Shown one piece after another: positions 31,041 to 39,464 of a stretch of 48,065 bases of DNA. The position numbers and the translations under genes were made by a program. The stretch comes from Candidatus Parcubacteria bacterium (GTDB lineage Bacteria > Patescibacteriota > Minisyncoccia > Phycocordibacterales > UBA2100), in assembly GCA_003599175.1 (NCBI GenBank), contig QZIY01000023.1, positions 1-48,065 on the forward strand, read 5' to 3'. The notes below the pieces were generated by a model. The model did no database searches and was not told the DNA's origin. It was given only the letters and a program-made list of their open reading frames with translations. How positions within the stretch are numbered: position 1 is the stretch's first letter; each line of letters begins with the position of its first letter.

Positions 31041-32403
31041 TACTTACCGAAATCGTTTTGATATTCACAAATTCCTTGATTCCGTAGTGCGAAAGCTCGC
31101 GGCCGTAGCCCGATTTTTTTACGCCGCCGAAAGGGAGTCGGGGATCAGATTTAACTTGGCTGTTGATGAAGACGCAGCCGGATTCGATGTTGCTCGCGAG
31201 CTGCTGTGCGACTTCGATATTGCCGCTGAAAATCGTTGCGCCGAGACCGTACGGGCTGTCATTGGCCATCGCAATCGCCGCGTCTGTGTCAGTAAATGAG
31301 ATGACGGGAAGCACGGGGCCGAAGACTTCTTCGTCGAATACTGCCATGCCTTTTTGTACTTGCGTGAGCACGGTCGGCGGATAAAAGTATCCCTGTCGCT
31401 CGAGTCGTTTGCCGCCAGTCAGCACCTTTGCACCTTTTGCGATGGAGCTTTGCACTTGCACTTCGACATCGCGAAGCACCTGCTCGTTGACCATCGGCCC
31501 TACATCGGTCGAAGGGTCGAGCGGGTCGCCCACGTGGAGAAGTTCTACTTGCTCCTTGAGAAGCATGGCGAATTGCGCGGCGATTGATTCGTGCACGATG
31601 AAGCGCTTTGCGGCGATGCAGCTTTGGCCGACGTTGGCTTGCATACGCGCCGCGACGGCCGTTTTTGCGGCCTTCACGATGTCGGCATCAGGCAAGACGA
31701 TAAAGGGGTCGCTGCCGCCGAGTTCGAGCACCGTTTTCTTGATTTCACGTCCGGCTGCTTCTGCGACTTGGTTTCCCGCCTTCTCGCTGCCCGTGAGTGT
31801 GATCGCCTTTACGCGCGGGTCGGCGATGACCGGCGCGACCTTGCTAGCCCCGATCGCGAGATTCAAGAAGACGCCGTCGGGAAAACCGGCTGTACGAAAT
31901 ACGTCTTCAATCGCCTGCGCGCTGCCCTGCACATTGGATGCGTGTTTGAGGAGTCCGACGTTGCCGGCCATGATCGCGGGAGCAGCGAAGCGGAAGACCT
32001 GCCAGAAGGGGAAATTCCACGGCATCACCGCAAGGATGACCCCGAGGGGATCGAAGCGCACATAGCTCGCGTGTGCGTCGGTCGGGATGGTCTCGAGTTT
32101 CAAAAAGTGCTCGGCGTTGTCCGCATAGTAATCGCAGACGAGCGCGCATTTCTCCACCTCTCCCTGTGCGGCGGCAAATGTCTTCCCGACTTCGAGCGAC
32201 ATGATTTTGGCATACCTATCTTTCTCGCTGCGCAAGACTGCGGCAGCTTTTTTCATCAAGAGCGCGCGATCTGCAAAGGTCGTATGGCGCCAGTCTTGGA
32301 AGGCGGCATGTGCCTGTCCGATTTTGTGATCGATATCCTCATGCGATAGCTCCGGCGTTTCCGAAACGATCTGAAGCGTCACTGGGTTGATTGACCTAAG
32401 CAT
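31036..32403 (-). CDS. NAD(P)-dependent aldehyde dehydrogenase (succinate-semialdehyde type)
   Basis: A 455-aa ALDH. Visible are the nucleotide-binding MPWNFPFWQVFRFAAPA and LTGSEKAGNQVAE, the general-base region VLELGGSDPFIVL (Glu) and the nucleophile NVGQSCIAAKRF (Cys), then the C-terminal FGGVKKSGYGRELSHYGIKEFVN. The overall similarity is to succinate-semialdehyde dehydrogenases. ATG 32403 starts 7 nt after the stop of the TPP enzyme, so they form an operon. The pairing recalls the cyanobacterial 2-oxoglutarate decarboxylase/SSADH shunt; the real aldehyde is not proven. Confidence 0.9.
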   Translation of the reverse strand: MLRSINPVTLQIVSETPELSHEDIDHKIGQAHAAFQDWRHTTFADRALLMKKAAAVLRSEKDRYAKIMSLEVGKTFAAAQGEVEKCALVCDYYADNAEHFLKLETIPTDAHASYVRFDPLGVILAVMPWNFPFWQVFRFAAPAIMAGNVGLLKHASNVQGSAQAIEDVFRTAGFPDGVFLNLAIGASKVAPVIADPRVKAITLTGSEKAGNQVAEAAGREIKKTVLELGGSDPFIVLPDADIVKAAKTAVAARMQANVGQSCIAAKRFIVHESIAAQFAMLLKEQVELLHVGDPLDPSTDVGPMVNEQVLRDVEVQVQSSIAKGAKVLTGGKRLERQGYFYPPTVLTQVQKGMAVFDEEVFGPVLPVISFTDTDAAIAMANDSPYGLGATIFSGNIEVAQQLASNIESGCVFINSQVKSDPRLPFGGVKKSGYGRELSHYGIKEFVNIKTISVSK

Positions 32404-32410
32404 ATAAAGG

Positions 32411-34039
32411 TTACTCGTCGTCCTCGGCTTTGCCGCCGAAGGCGCGTGCATTCTCAGTATAGTCTATCGGCAAGGCAATAATATGAATGCCGCCGTCTTT
32501 CAGTGCATTACGGAGCGTCGGCTCAAATTCGGCCGCCGATTCGATGCAATGGCCCGTCACTCCAAAAGCCGCCGCAAGCTGCACGAAATCGGGGTTTTCG
32601 AAGGAGAGGCCAAAATCCTTGAGTCCCATACCGCTCTGTTTCCACTTAATCATGCCGTACCCGCTATCGTCCAAGATGATAATCACGAGGTCCAGCTTCA
32701 GTCGCTTGGCCGTTTCGAGATCGGCGACGTTCATCAGAAAACCGCCGTCGCCCGCAACGACCACCACTTTCTTCCTCGGATTGATGAGCTTCGCCGCCAT
32801 GCCCACGGCAAGCCCCGCGCCCATCGTGGCGAAGGCATTGTCGAGAAGAACGGTGTTTTGCTCGTAGGCAGGGTAGTTGCGACTGATCCACAGCTTGTAC
32901 ATGCCGTTGTCGAGGGAGAGAATCGCGTCGCGCGGCAATACCTGCCTGAGATCGTGTACGAATCGCTGCGGCACGATAGGAAATCGATCGCTGCCGGTTT
33001 TCTTGCCGATATGCGCGCGCAGCTCGTCTTTGATTTTGTGGAATTTTTTGAAGTCCCACCTTTTCTGCACCTTGATGTCCTTGCTCATGACCCACAGTGC
33101 ATGCGAAATATCGCCGACGACTTCGAGGTACGGTTTGTATACGTGATCGATATCGGCAGGATAGAAATTGAGGTGCACGATTTTCTGCCCTACCCTCGGG
33201 AGGACGGGAGGCTTTTCGGTGATGTCGTGGCCGATGAGGAGAATGAGATCGGCTTTTGCGGTCGCCTTGTGCACGTGGTCGCCCCCGGAAAGCGCAGTCG
33301 TGCCGATATATTCCGCCGTACCCTCATCTTCTACGCCCTTGCCCATTTGTGTGGTTACAAAAGGAATTTTTGTCTTCGCAATAAAATTGCGCAGCTGTTT
33401 GCGGATGAGCTTTCTATTGGCACCGGCTGCTATAGCGATAAGCGGCGAGCGCGCCTTTTCTATTTCTGCAATGACAGCGATGATGCTTTTGTCATCTGGT
33501 ACCGGACGGCGCACTTTTTTCCACGGAATAGGTTTTTCATCGGAATATTCTTCCGCAATGTCTTCGGGAAATTCGAGGTGGACGGCACCGGGGCGTTCGG
33601 CTTCCGCGATGCGCACTGCTTGGATCACGGCTGCAGGAATACGGTCGGCACTCACGATTTGTTCGGCCATCTTCGTAATCGGGCGCATCATGCCGACGAC
33701 ATCGATGATTTGAAATTTACCCTGCTTGCTCTTCCTGATCGGCTTTTGGCCGGTGATGACAAGAAGCGGCATACCCCCGAGTTGTGCATACGCGACGCCG
33801 GTGACGAGATTGGTTGCCCCCGGCCCGAGCGTCGACATGGCGACGCCGACGCGCCCGGTGAGACGGCCGAGGGTGGCGGCCATAAAGACGGCGGTCTGCT
33901 CGTCGCGGGTCGTAATGAATTCGATCTTCGATCGGCGTACCGCGTCCAAAAAAGCCAAGTTTTCCTCCCCCGGTAACCCAAAGATGTACTCTATACCGGC
34001 GGCTTCCAGGCATTTCACGAATAGATCGGCGCCTTTCAT
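32411..34039 (-). CDS. TPP-dependent enzyme, acetolactate-synthase/2-oxoacid-decarboxylase type
   Basis: A 542-aa ThDP enzyme of the acetolactate synthase large-subunit type. The N-terminal Pyr domain has GLPGEENLAFLDA with the catalytic Glu and AMSTLGPGATNLVTG; the central domain is of FAD/NAD type; the C-terminal PP domain has GDGGFLMNVADLETA ending at DDSGYGMIKWKQ (the usual NN is DD/SG here). There is no small subunit nearby and no branched-chain amino acid genes, so a decarboxylase role in tandem with the downstream aldehyde dehydrogenase is plausible. ATG 34039 is fixed by TATAGT-N6; longer frames run into the helicase gene. Confidence 0.85.
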   Translation of the reverse strand: MKGADLFVKCLEAAGIEYIFGLPGEENLAFLDAVRRSKIEFITTRDEQTAVFMAATLGRLTGRVGVAMSTLGPGATNLVTGVAYAQLGGMPLLVITGQKPIRKSKQGKFQIIDVVGMMRPITKMAEQIVSADRIPAAVIQAVRIAEAERPGAVHLEFPEDIAEEYSDEKPIPWKKVRRPVPDDKSIIAVIAEIEKARSPLIAIAAGANRKLIRKQLRNFIAKTKIPFVTTQMGKGVEDEGTAEYIGTTALSGGDHVHKATAKADLILLIGHDITEKPPVLPRVGQKIVHLNFYPADIDHVYKPYLEVVGDISHALWVMSKDIKVQKRWDFKKFHKIKDELRAHIGKKTGSDRFPIVPQRFVHDLRQVLPRDAILSLDNGMYKLWISRNYPAYEQNTVLLDNAFATMGAGLAVGMAAKLINPRKKVVVVAGDGGFLMNVADLETAKRLKLDLVIIILDDSGYGMIKWKQSGMGLKDFGLSFENPDFVQLAAAFGVTGHCIESAAEFEPTLRNALKDGGIHIIALPIDYTENARAFGGKAEDDE

Positions 34040-34060
34040 ACGTGCACTATAATACACAAG
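34040..34060. promoter_or_regulatory. Overlapping divergent leaderless promoters
   Basis: Only 21 bp separate the two divergent ATGs. The plus strand has TATAAT (34048-34053) 7 nt before ATG 34061; the minus strand has TATAGT (34046-34051) 6 nt before ATG 34039. The two -10 boxes overlap by 4 bp, and each -35 region must lie inside the other gene. Confidence 0.75.
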
Positions 34061-35674
34061 ATGACTCAAGAAGAGGCGCTCGCCATACTCAAAACAGGTG
34101 TCAACGTCTTCCTCACGGGAGAGCCGGGCAGCGGCAAAACGCATACCGTGAATGCGTATGTGCAGTATTTGCGCGAGCGCGGAGTCGAGCCGGCTATCAC
34201 GGCCTCGACGGGTATCGCGGCGACGCACATCGGCGGCTACACGATCCATTCGTGGAGCGGTGTCGGGGTGAGGCGCGATATTTCGGACTACGACATTGAG
34301 ATGCTCCTCTCAAAAGAAAAAACCGCAAAGCGCATTATTGATGCAAAGGTGCTGATCATCGACGAGATTTCGATGCTCGATGCGACGATTCTCGGCAGTG
34401 TCGATCGTGTATTACGTGCATTGCGCCGCCGCCCCCTCATGGAAGAGGAACCGTTCGGCGGCTTGCAGGTCGTCTTCGTCGGAGATTTCTTCCAGTTGCC
34501 GCCGGTGCCCGAGCGGGGCGAGAAATCGCGATTCGCGTTCGGCTCACAATCGTGGCGCGAGGCCAATCCGGTCGTCTGCTATCTCTCTGAGCAGCACCGT
34601 CAGGAAGATCCGGTACTCTTAGACCTTCTTCTTTCCATGCGTCGCGGCGAGCTCGATTCAGAACACTTTGACTCGCTTTCGTCGCGCATCGGTGTCGATC
34701 CGGCAAGCGATGTGGTCACGCGACTCTACACGCACAATGCGGATGTCGATCGCTTGAATCAAGATCAGCTCGCGACGCTTGATGGCGCCGAGCATCGATA
34801 TGAGATGCAATCGCAGGGCGGACGGGCGCTCGTCGAGTCGCTCAAGAATCACTGTCTCTCGCCGCAAACACTCGTACTGAAGGAAGGAGCGAAAGTCATG
34901 TTCACTCGTAATAATTTCGATGCGGGGTACGTGAATGGCACGCTCGGCACGGTGACCGGCTTCGACGATGGGGGATTGCCAATCGTTGAGACGCGCAGCG
35001 GCAGGACGCTCCTCGTCGACACGATCGACTGGACGATTCAAGATGGCAACAAGATTTTGGCAAAAATCACACAGCTGCCGCTGCGGCTCGCGTGGGCGAT
35101 CACGGTGCATAAAAGCCAGGGTATGTCACTCGACGCGGCCGTTATTGATCTTGGCGCGGCGTTTGAATACGGTCAGGGATACGTGGCGCTTTCCCGCGTG
35201 CGCTCCCTCAAAGGGCTCTACCTTGAACGCATGAGCGAGCGCGCGCTCATGCTGCACCCGGCTGTCGTAGAAAAGGATCTCGAATTTCACAAGCGCTCCC
35301 AGCTCGCCCGCACGAAATTTGCCGCGCTCGCCCCGGAACAGCGGCAAACTATGGAGCAGAATTTTCTCAAAGCTATCGGTGGCAAAGAGCCATCGCTCGT
35401 AGAAAAGGCGCTTGAGGTAGTGGAGAAAACGGTGGGTAAACTCGCGAAATTACGAGAGAAATATCCCAATGCCGGCAGAGCATGGACACCACAGGATGAC
35501 GACATATTGAAAGAGATGTTCGCACGTGACGTACCGCAAAAGGAAATTGCCGTGCATTTCGGCAGAAAACCTTCTGCCATTCATGCGCGCCTCGGTCACT
35601 TCGGACTCGTCGAAGACTTCTGGGCCAATCGCAAAAGAAAGACGTCGACGGCCGAGCGATCAGAGACGAAGTAA
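34061..35674 (+). CDS. PIF1/RecD-like helicase with C-terminal Myb-like HTH
   Basis: A 537-aa SF1 helicase. It shows Walker A GEPGSGKTHTV (near 20-30), ASTGIAATHIGG, Walker B VLIIDEISMLD, FVGDFFQLPPV, the RecD2/PIF1-like VMFTRNNFDAGYVNGTLG and motif VI AITVHKSQGMSLDAA...YVALSRVR. After about residue 465 a small Myb/SANT-like helix-turn-helix follows (WTPQDDDILKEMF, KEIAVHFGRKPSAIHARL), possibly for DNA targeting. It unwinds 5'-3', probably in replication or recombination. The 3' end overlaps the convergent otsB by 79 bp. Confidence 0.9.
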   Translation: MTQEEALAILKTGVNVFLTGEPGSGKTHTVNAYVQYLRERGVEPAITASTGIAATHIGGYTIHSWSGVGVRRDISDYDIEMLLSKEKTAKRIIDAKVLIIDEISMLDATILGSVDRVLRALRRRPLMEEEPFGGLQVVFVGDFFQLPPVPERGEKSRFAFGSQSWREANPVVCYLSEQHRQEDPVLLDLLLSMRRGELDSEHFDSLSSRIGVDPASDVVTRLYTHNADVDRLNQDQLATLDGAEHRYEMQSQGGRALVESLKNHCLSPQTLVLKEGAKVMFTRNNFDAGYVNGTLGTVTGFDDGGLPIVETRSGRTLLVDTIDWTIQDGNKILAKITQLPLRLAWAITVHKSQGMSLDAAVIDLGAAFEYGQGYVALSRVRSLKGLYLERMSERALMLHPAVVEKDLEFHKRSQLARTKFAALAPEQRQTMEQNFLKAIGGKEPSLVEKALEVVEKTVGKLAKLREKYPNAGRAWTPQDDDILKEMFARDVPQKEIAVHFGRKPSAIHARLGHFGLVEDFWANRKRKTSTAERSETK

Positions 35675-36381
35675 TGTGCGGCGCTCGATTGCTTTTTACC
35701 GACGCGAATCGTGATCCCTTTTGCAAAAGCGCGAAATGCATCTTCATCGGTAAGACTGTCGCCGATGTATATAGGTACCGTCCGCGGCGATGATCGTAAT
35801 TGCTTGAAAAGATGGAACGCGGTTACGCCTTTTGAAACCGGAAGATTGGGCATGATGTCGAGCGTATATTCGTCATCGATTACGCGAAGATGCTGTTTTC
35901 TGTTGAGTTCTACGATAAGACGTCGCGCCTCCTCAGCGAATGCGATGCCGGCGCTTCGTCGCAAGAGGCGATAGTGGAGCGCGTATGAGCGCCTCTTATC
36001 CTCAATCCGGGCTCCGTGCACCTTTGCGAGCCCTGCGAGCCGTCTTTTGATGCGTGTGAAGGTGGCGGCGTGCACGGCTGGAATTTTCCATGCATGCCGT
36101 TTTCCCTTGATGCGCCACTCAAATCCATGGCAGCCGATGTGGGCGACAGTAGGCAGCGGCACGCGCCTCACGACATCCGTGAGAGAGCGGCCGCTGACTA
36201 TGGCAAGAGGATACATACGCGCAAGACGCTGGAGTGTGTGCTTCGTCCGCGTTTTGAGCTGTGGCGCGCGAAAATCGTATTGGATGTCCACCAGGGTGCC
36301 GTCGAAATCGAGCATCAAAACGCCCCCATGTTTCTTGATGCGCGAGTACAGTTCATCGAAGTGCGCGAAGGCGTTTTGCAT
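35596..36381 (-). CDS. otsB: Trehalose-6-phosphate phosphatase
   Basis: A 261-aa HAD-superfamily phosphatase: MLDFDGTLVDI (nucleophile Asp and general acid), IVSGRSLTDV, the cap region with HIGCHGFEWR, and motif IV YIGDSLTDEDAFRAF. It dephosphorylates trehalose-6-P made by the upstream otsA. The start lies one base after the otsA stop, so the two are coupled. The last 79 bp overlap the helicase gene on the other strand. Confidence 0.92.
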   Translation of the reverse strand: MQNAFAHFDELYSRIKKHGGVLMLDFDGTLVDIQYDFRAPQLKTRTKHTLQRLARMYPLAIVSGRSLTDVVRRVPLPTVAHIGCHGFEWRIKGKRHAWKIPAVHAATFTRIKRRLAGLAKVHGARIEDKRRSYALHYRLLRRSAGIAFAEEARRLIVELNRKQHLRVIDDEYTLDIMPNLPVSKGVTAFHLFKQLRSSPRTVPIYIGDSLTDEDAFRAFAKGITIRVGKKQSSAAHYFVSDRSAVDVFLLRLAQKSSTSPK

Positions 36382-36382
36382 G

Positions 36383-38593
36383 TCAGTCGAGCTCGGCGAG
36401 TGCTTTGATGATTTCAGCTGACCAGCGGTATACGTTGTAATCGCGCACCGATGTGCGGAGCGCTTTCATACGGCGATGTTGTTCGGTTTTCGGCATTGAA
36501 GCCGCTTTGAAGATCGCCTCGGCCGTTTCTTCTGCGCTATAAGGGTTGATCTGCAGTGCGCCTTTCATACTACGGGAAGCACCGGCGAATTGGCTCAAGA
36601 TAAGCACGCCGCTTTCGTCTCCGCGTGCGGCCGCATATTCCTTTGCAACGAGATTCATACCGTCATGGAGCGAGGTAATGAGACACATGCTGGAGAGGCG
36701 ATAGAGTGTGCGCAATTCTGCGTGCGAGAAGCTGCGGTGCTGAAAGACGATCGGTTTCCAATCGCGCGTGCCGAAACGTGCATTGATGCGCTCGACTTCC
36801 GCGAGTACGGCGTCGGCATGTTTTTTATACGTGCCGACAGAGGTACGCGTGGGAGAAGCGATTTGGAGGAGTGTCAGGTGACCGATAAATTCAGGGTGTC
36901 GCTCGAAGAAAAATTCAATGCCTTTGAGCCGTTCGGGAATTCCCTTGGTGTAATCGAGCCGGTCGACACCGAGCGCCACGTGCGTGGAGTGGATCCCGAG
37001 TCTCGAAAGCAAAGCGGGATCTGCCTTCTCTTCGCGTTCTGCAATACCGGGGAAGGCGATCGAAATGGGAAATGGCTTGACGAATGTCTGATGCTCTTCG
37101 CGAAAGATTGAGAAGTGCTCAAGATCGATGCGAGCTTCGATTTCGCTTGCCACGGTGTCTATGAAATTGTTGCAGTACTGTTGCGTCTGGAATCCGATGA
37201 TGTCGGCGCCCATCATTCCATGCAAAATTTCCTCACGCCATGGGCAGATGGAGAATTGTGCAGCCGAAGGCCACGGAATGTGCCAAAAAATGGCGACCTG
37301 CGCGTCGGGACGGCTCTTTTTGATTATCCCTGGTACGAGCGCGAGATGATAATCCTGTACGAAGACGAGCGGCCGCTCCACTCCCTGAATTTCTTTGAGG
37401 AGTGTCTTAGCGAAGAGGGCATTGGCCTTGCGGTACTCGGTCCAATCCTCTTTGCGAAAGACTGGGCGCACATGTGCCATATGGCACAGCGGCCAGAGGG
37501 CTTCGTTGGAAAACCCATTGTAATACCCGGCCACCTCCTCATCCGTAAGCCAGACGCGCTTCAGTATATAGCGCGGCTCATCGTGCGGCACGCGGACTTT
37601 GTCGTCTTTATCGACGACCGCTTTGTCTGCTTCGCCAGCTCCATGTGCGATCCACATGCCACCCGTCGCTTCCATCACAGGCTCAAGCGCGGTAACGAGG
37701 CCGCCCGCAGGCACTGTCCATTCGATGCCGCTTTTGCCCCTGGTATTCACGTAGGGTTCGCCATTTGAGACAACAAAAATCGGACGATCCTTGACGTATG
37801 CCTTGATGAATTCTTTCAATCGTTCGGCGGTCCACGGCGTATCGATTTTTTCAAGTCGCATGCGCGCCTCCTGACTCGCAGCATGCCGTGCTTGGCGCAA
37901 GCTGCCGGTCATTTTTGCGATTTCGCTCGAAAGTGGCAGCAAGAGATCGCCGCCGATCTTGTCATCGTCGACTGCCTCGCCTCGTCTCGCCGCTCTCATC
38001 GATTCGGCAAGATCGTAGAGTGGTTTAAAAAAGACCCACCGCGCAAGGGCGAAGATTGCCGCGGCAATCAGCATGGTTTGCAGTAAGAAGCGGATGATGT
38101 TGTCGCGCCAGATGCTGCCTATCGTCGCATCGATGTAATCGGCACTCTGAATCGATGCGAGCGCGCCGATGGTCTCTTGGTTTTCGCCTATAATCGGCAC
38201 GACCGAAACGTACAGGAGGCCGCTTTCGTTGCGCGCAAATCCGCCGTCCGGCTCACCCCTGCCCATGACGGCGGCGAGAAGCTCCGCGTCGATGACGTCG
38301 GGCGAATTGTCGGAGCTCAAAATCACGGTGCCTGTATTGTCGAAGACTGCAAGGCCGGAGAGTCGTTGATCGCCGACGAATTTATCGATTGTCCGCTTTA
38401 TCGACGAGGTCGCACCAGCTTCGAACGCTGGTTGAATGGATTCAACGAGACTCTCCGCCAAAACCTGCGAGCGCACCTGTATGCGCGCGGTGAGCGCGGC
38501 CTCCTCTTTGTTGACCTGATTGAAGGTGAAGATGCCGATGACGAACGCGATAGCCGCAATAACGCCGCCCGTGATGAGGAGTATCTGCCGCAT
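36383..38593 (-). CDS. otsA: Trehalose-6-phosphate synthase fused to a membrane sensor-like module
   Basis: A 736-aa protein. Residues about 5-24 and 165-187 are membrane segments flanking an extracytoplasmic domain of about 140 aa (single-CACHE-like flavour: LAVFDNTGTVILSSDN, LYVSVVPIIGENQETIGALASI). A HAMP-like stretch FFKPLYDLAESMRAARRGE follows. The GT20 trehalose-6-P synthase domain fills about 260-735, with FVQDYHLALVPG, WHIPWPSAAQF, GVDRLDYTKGIPERLKG and LHDGMNLVAKEY. The fusion suggests trehalose synthesis tuned by an external signal. Start ATG 38593 has CATTAT 6 nt upstream. It is an operon with otsB. Confidence 0.9.
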   Translation of the reverse strand: MRQILLITGGVIAAIAFVIGIFTFNQVNKEEAALTARIQVRSQVLAESLVESIQPAFEAGATSSIKRTIDKFVGDQRLSGLAVFDNTGTVILSSDNSPDVIDAELLAAVMGRGEPDGGFARNESGLLYVSVVPIIGENQETIGALASIQSADYIDATIGSIWRDNIIRFLLQTMLIAAAIFALARWVFFKPLYDLAESMRAARRGEAVDDDKIGGDLLLPLSSEIAKMTGSLRQARHAASQEARMRLEKIDTPWTAERLKEFIKAYVKDRPIFVVSNGEPYVNTRGKSGIEWTVPAGGLVTALEPVMEATGGMWIAHGAGEADKAVVDKDDKVRVPHDEPRYILKRVWLTDEEVAGYYNGFSNEALWPLCHMAHVRPVFRKEDWTEYRKANALFAKTLLKEIQGVERPLVFVQDYHLALVPGIIKKSRPDAQVAIFWHIPWPSAAQFSICPWREEILHGMMGADIIGFQTQQYCNNFIDTVASEIEARIDLEHFSIFREEHQTFVKPFPISIAFPGIAEREEKADPALLSRLGIHSTHVALGVDRLDYTKGIPERLKGIEFFFERHPEFIGHLTLLQIASPTRTSVGTYKKHADAVLAEVERINARFGTRDWKPIVFQHRSFSHAELRTLYRLSSMCLITSLHDGMNLVAKEYAAARGDESGVLILSQFAGASRSMKGALQINPYSAEETAEAIFKAASMPKTEQHRRMKALRTSVRDYNVYRWSAEIIKALAELD

Positions 38594-38605
38594 TACGCGA
38601 TAATG
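38594..38605 (-). promoter_or_regulatory. Leaderless-type promoter of otsAB
   Basis: Minus-strand CATTAT (38600-38605), 6 nt, ATG 38593. Confidence 0.45.
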
Positions 38606-38858
38606 GTACCGCGCGGTGAACGGTAAATCCAGCCCTGGAGCACATCATTTTGCTCGGACGGATTCATGTGGATAAAGACGTTTCCCCCGCTGTCATTTTG
38701 GTAAGGTATATGTATGATGCCTTACGTGAACTGCAACCCTTCCCATTGGCGAAAGAAAGCGATTCGAGGCGCATAAGATAAGGCCTCTCCTTATCACTAA
38801 TTCCCTTTTGTAAGGGTCTTTGTCTGTTGAGTGTCTCTCTTCAGGCACATTCACATAT
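38606..38858. other. Hairpin-rich region upstream of the pilin gene
   Basis: No convincing gene is seen. Three small stems are visible: GTAAGG/CCTTAC (38701-38725), GATAAGG/CCTTATC (38777-38795) and CCCTT-TTGT-AAGGG (38803-38816), the last followed by TCTTTGTCT. It does not match the c-di-GMP riboswitch consensus I know. It is a possible regulatory leader for the pilin. Confidence 0.4.
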
Positions 38859-39326
38859 ATGAACCATAAAAATTGCAGCGGCAGGATCGCTATTGGTTCC
38901 TGCCGTTGCCGAAGCGCATCGCACGGCTTTACGCTCATTGAGCTTTTGGTCGTGATAGCAATTATCGGCATTCTCTCTGCGGTCGTGCTTGCTTCGCTCT
39001 CCAATTCCCGCGGGAAAGCACGCATCGCCGCGGCACAGACGACGATGCGTTCGATCCATGCGGCAGCCGTTTCCTGCCTATACTTAAACGGAGTCGCCGT
39101 CACGTTGCCGACTGAGACGCAAGATGGCGGCGGCGCTGCGCGCTCCTTGTGTACCGGCGGAAGCAATTATGTCGCGCTGCCTTCCGGCTGGACGTATTGC
39201 GATCAGAATACGGGTGGCGTGTGCGGCTCGCTCGTTTCTTCCGCAAGCGTGAATGGGTTCGTCATCCGCGCACGCGGCGACGGCGTGATCATCACGTGCC
39301 AGGAGATCGCCTGCACCAAAAGTTAG
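38859..39326 (+). CDS. Type IV pilin-like protein (prepilin)
   Basis: A 155-aa prepilin. A long basic leader with three Cys ends at SHG, followed by the N-methylation/cleavage motif FTLIELLVVIAIIGILSAVV, so cleavage falls before the Phe, and the hydrophobic helix continues to about residue 50. The globular domain has Cys pairs (SCLY, SLCTGG, YCDQNTGGVC, ITCQEIAC) for disulfides. It would be assembled into a pilus used for attachment or DNA uptake. No pilus assembly genes are in the window. The start is ATG 38859; an upstream frame start at 38820 is less likely. Confidence 0.85.
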   Translation: MNHKNCSGRIAIGSCRCRSASHGFTLIELLVVIAIIGILSAVVLASLSNSRGKARIAAAQTTMRSIHAAAVSCLYLNGVAVTLPTETQDGGGAARSLCTGGSNYVALPSGWTYCDQNTGGVCGSLVSSASVNGFVIRARGDGVIITCQEIACTKS

Positions 39327-39352
39327 CCCGCGTTTCCCGGACGCACAGACGA

Positions 39353-39379
39353 AGACCCGTGGCATGCTACGGGTCTTTT
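39353..39379 (+). terminator. Intrinsic terminator after the pilin gene
   Basis: AGACCCGT (39353-39360) pairs with ACGGGTCT (39369-39376), 8-nt loop, followed by TTT. Confidence 0.8.
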
Positions 39380-39451
39380 GTGCGCCTTCGCGGCACCGTG
39401 CCACCGCCGCTCGCGTGTACCAGCGAGACGACGCGGCGCACGTTTTCATGA

Positions 39452-39464
39452 TAGGATGCGGCCT
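39452..39464 (+). promoter_or_regulatory. Leaderless-type promoter of pyrF
   Basis: TAGGAT (39452-39457), 7 nt, ATG 39465. Confidence 0.4.

Noticed and set aside
32483-33976. 497-codon plus-strand frame opposite the TPP enzyme
   Set aside because: Antisense shadow of a conserved ThDP enzyme; no domain seen.
38701-38816. c-di-GMP riboswitch before the pilin gene
   Set aside because: Pilin genes often carry one, but I could not find the conserved core elements here, only small AT-rich stems.
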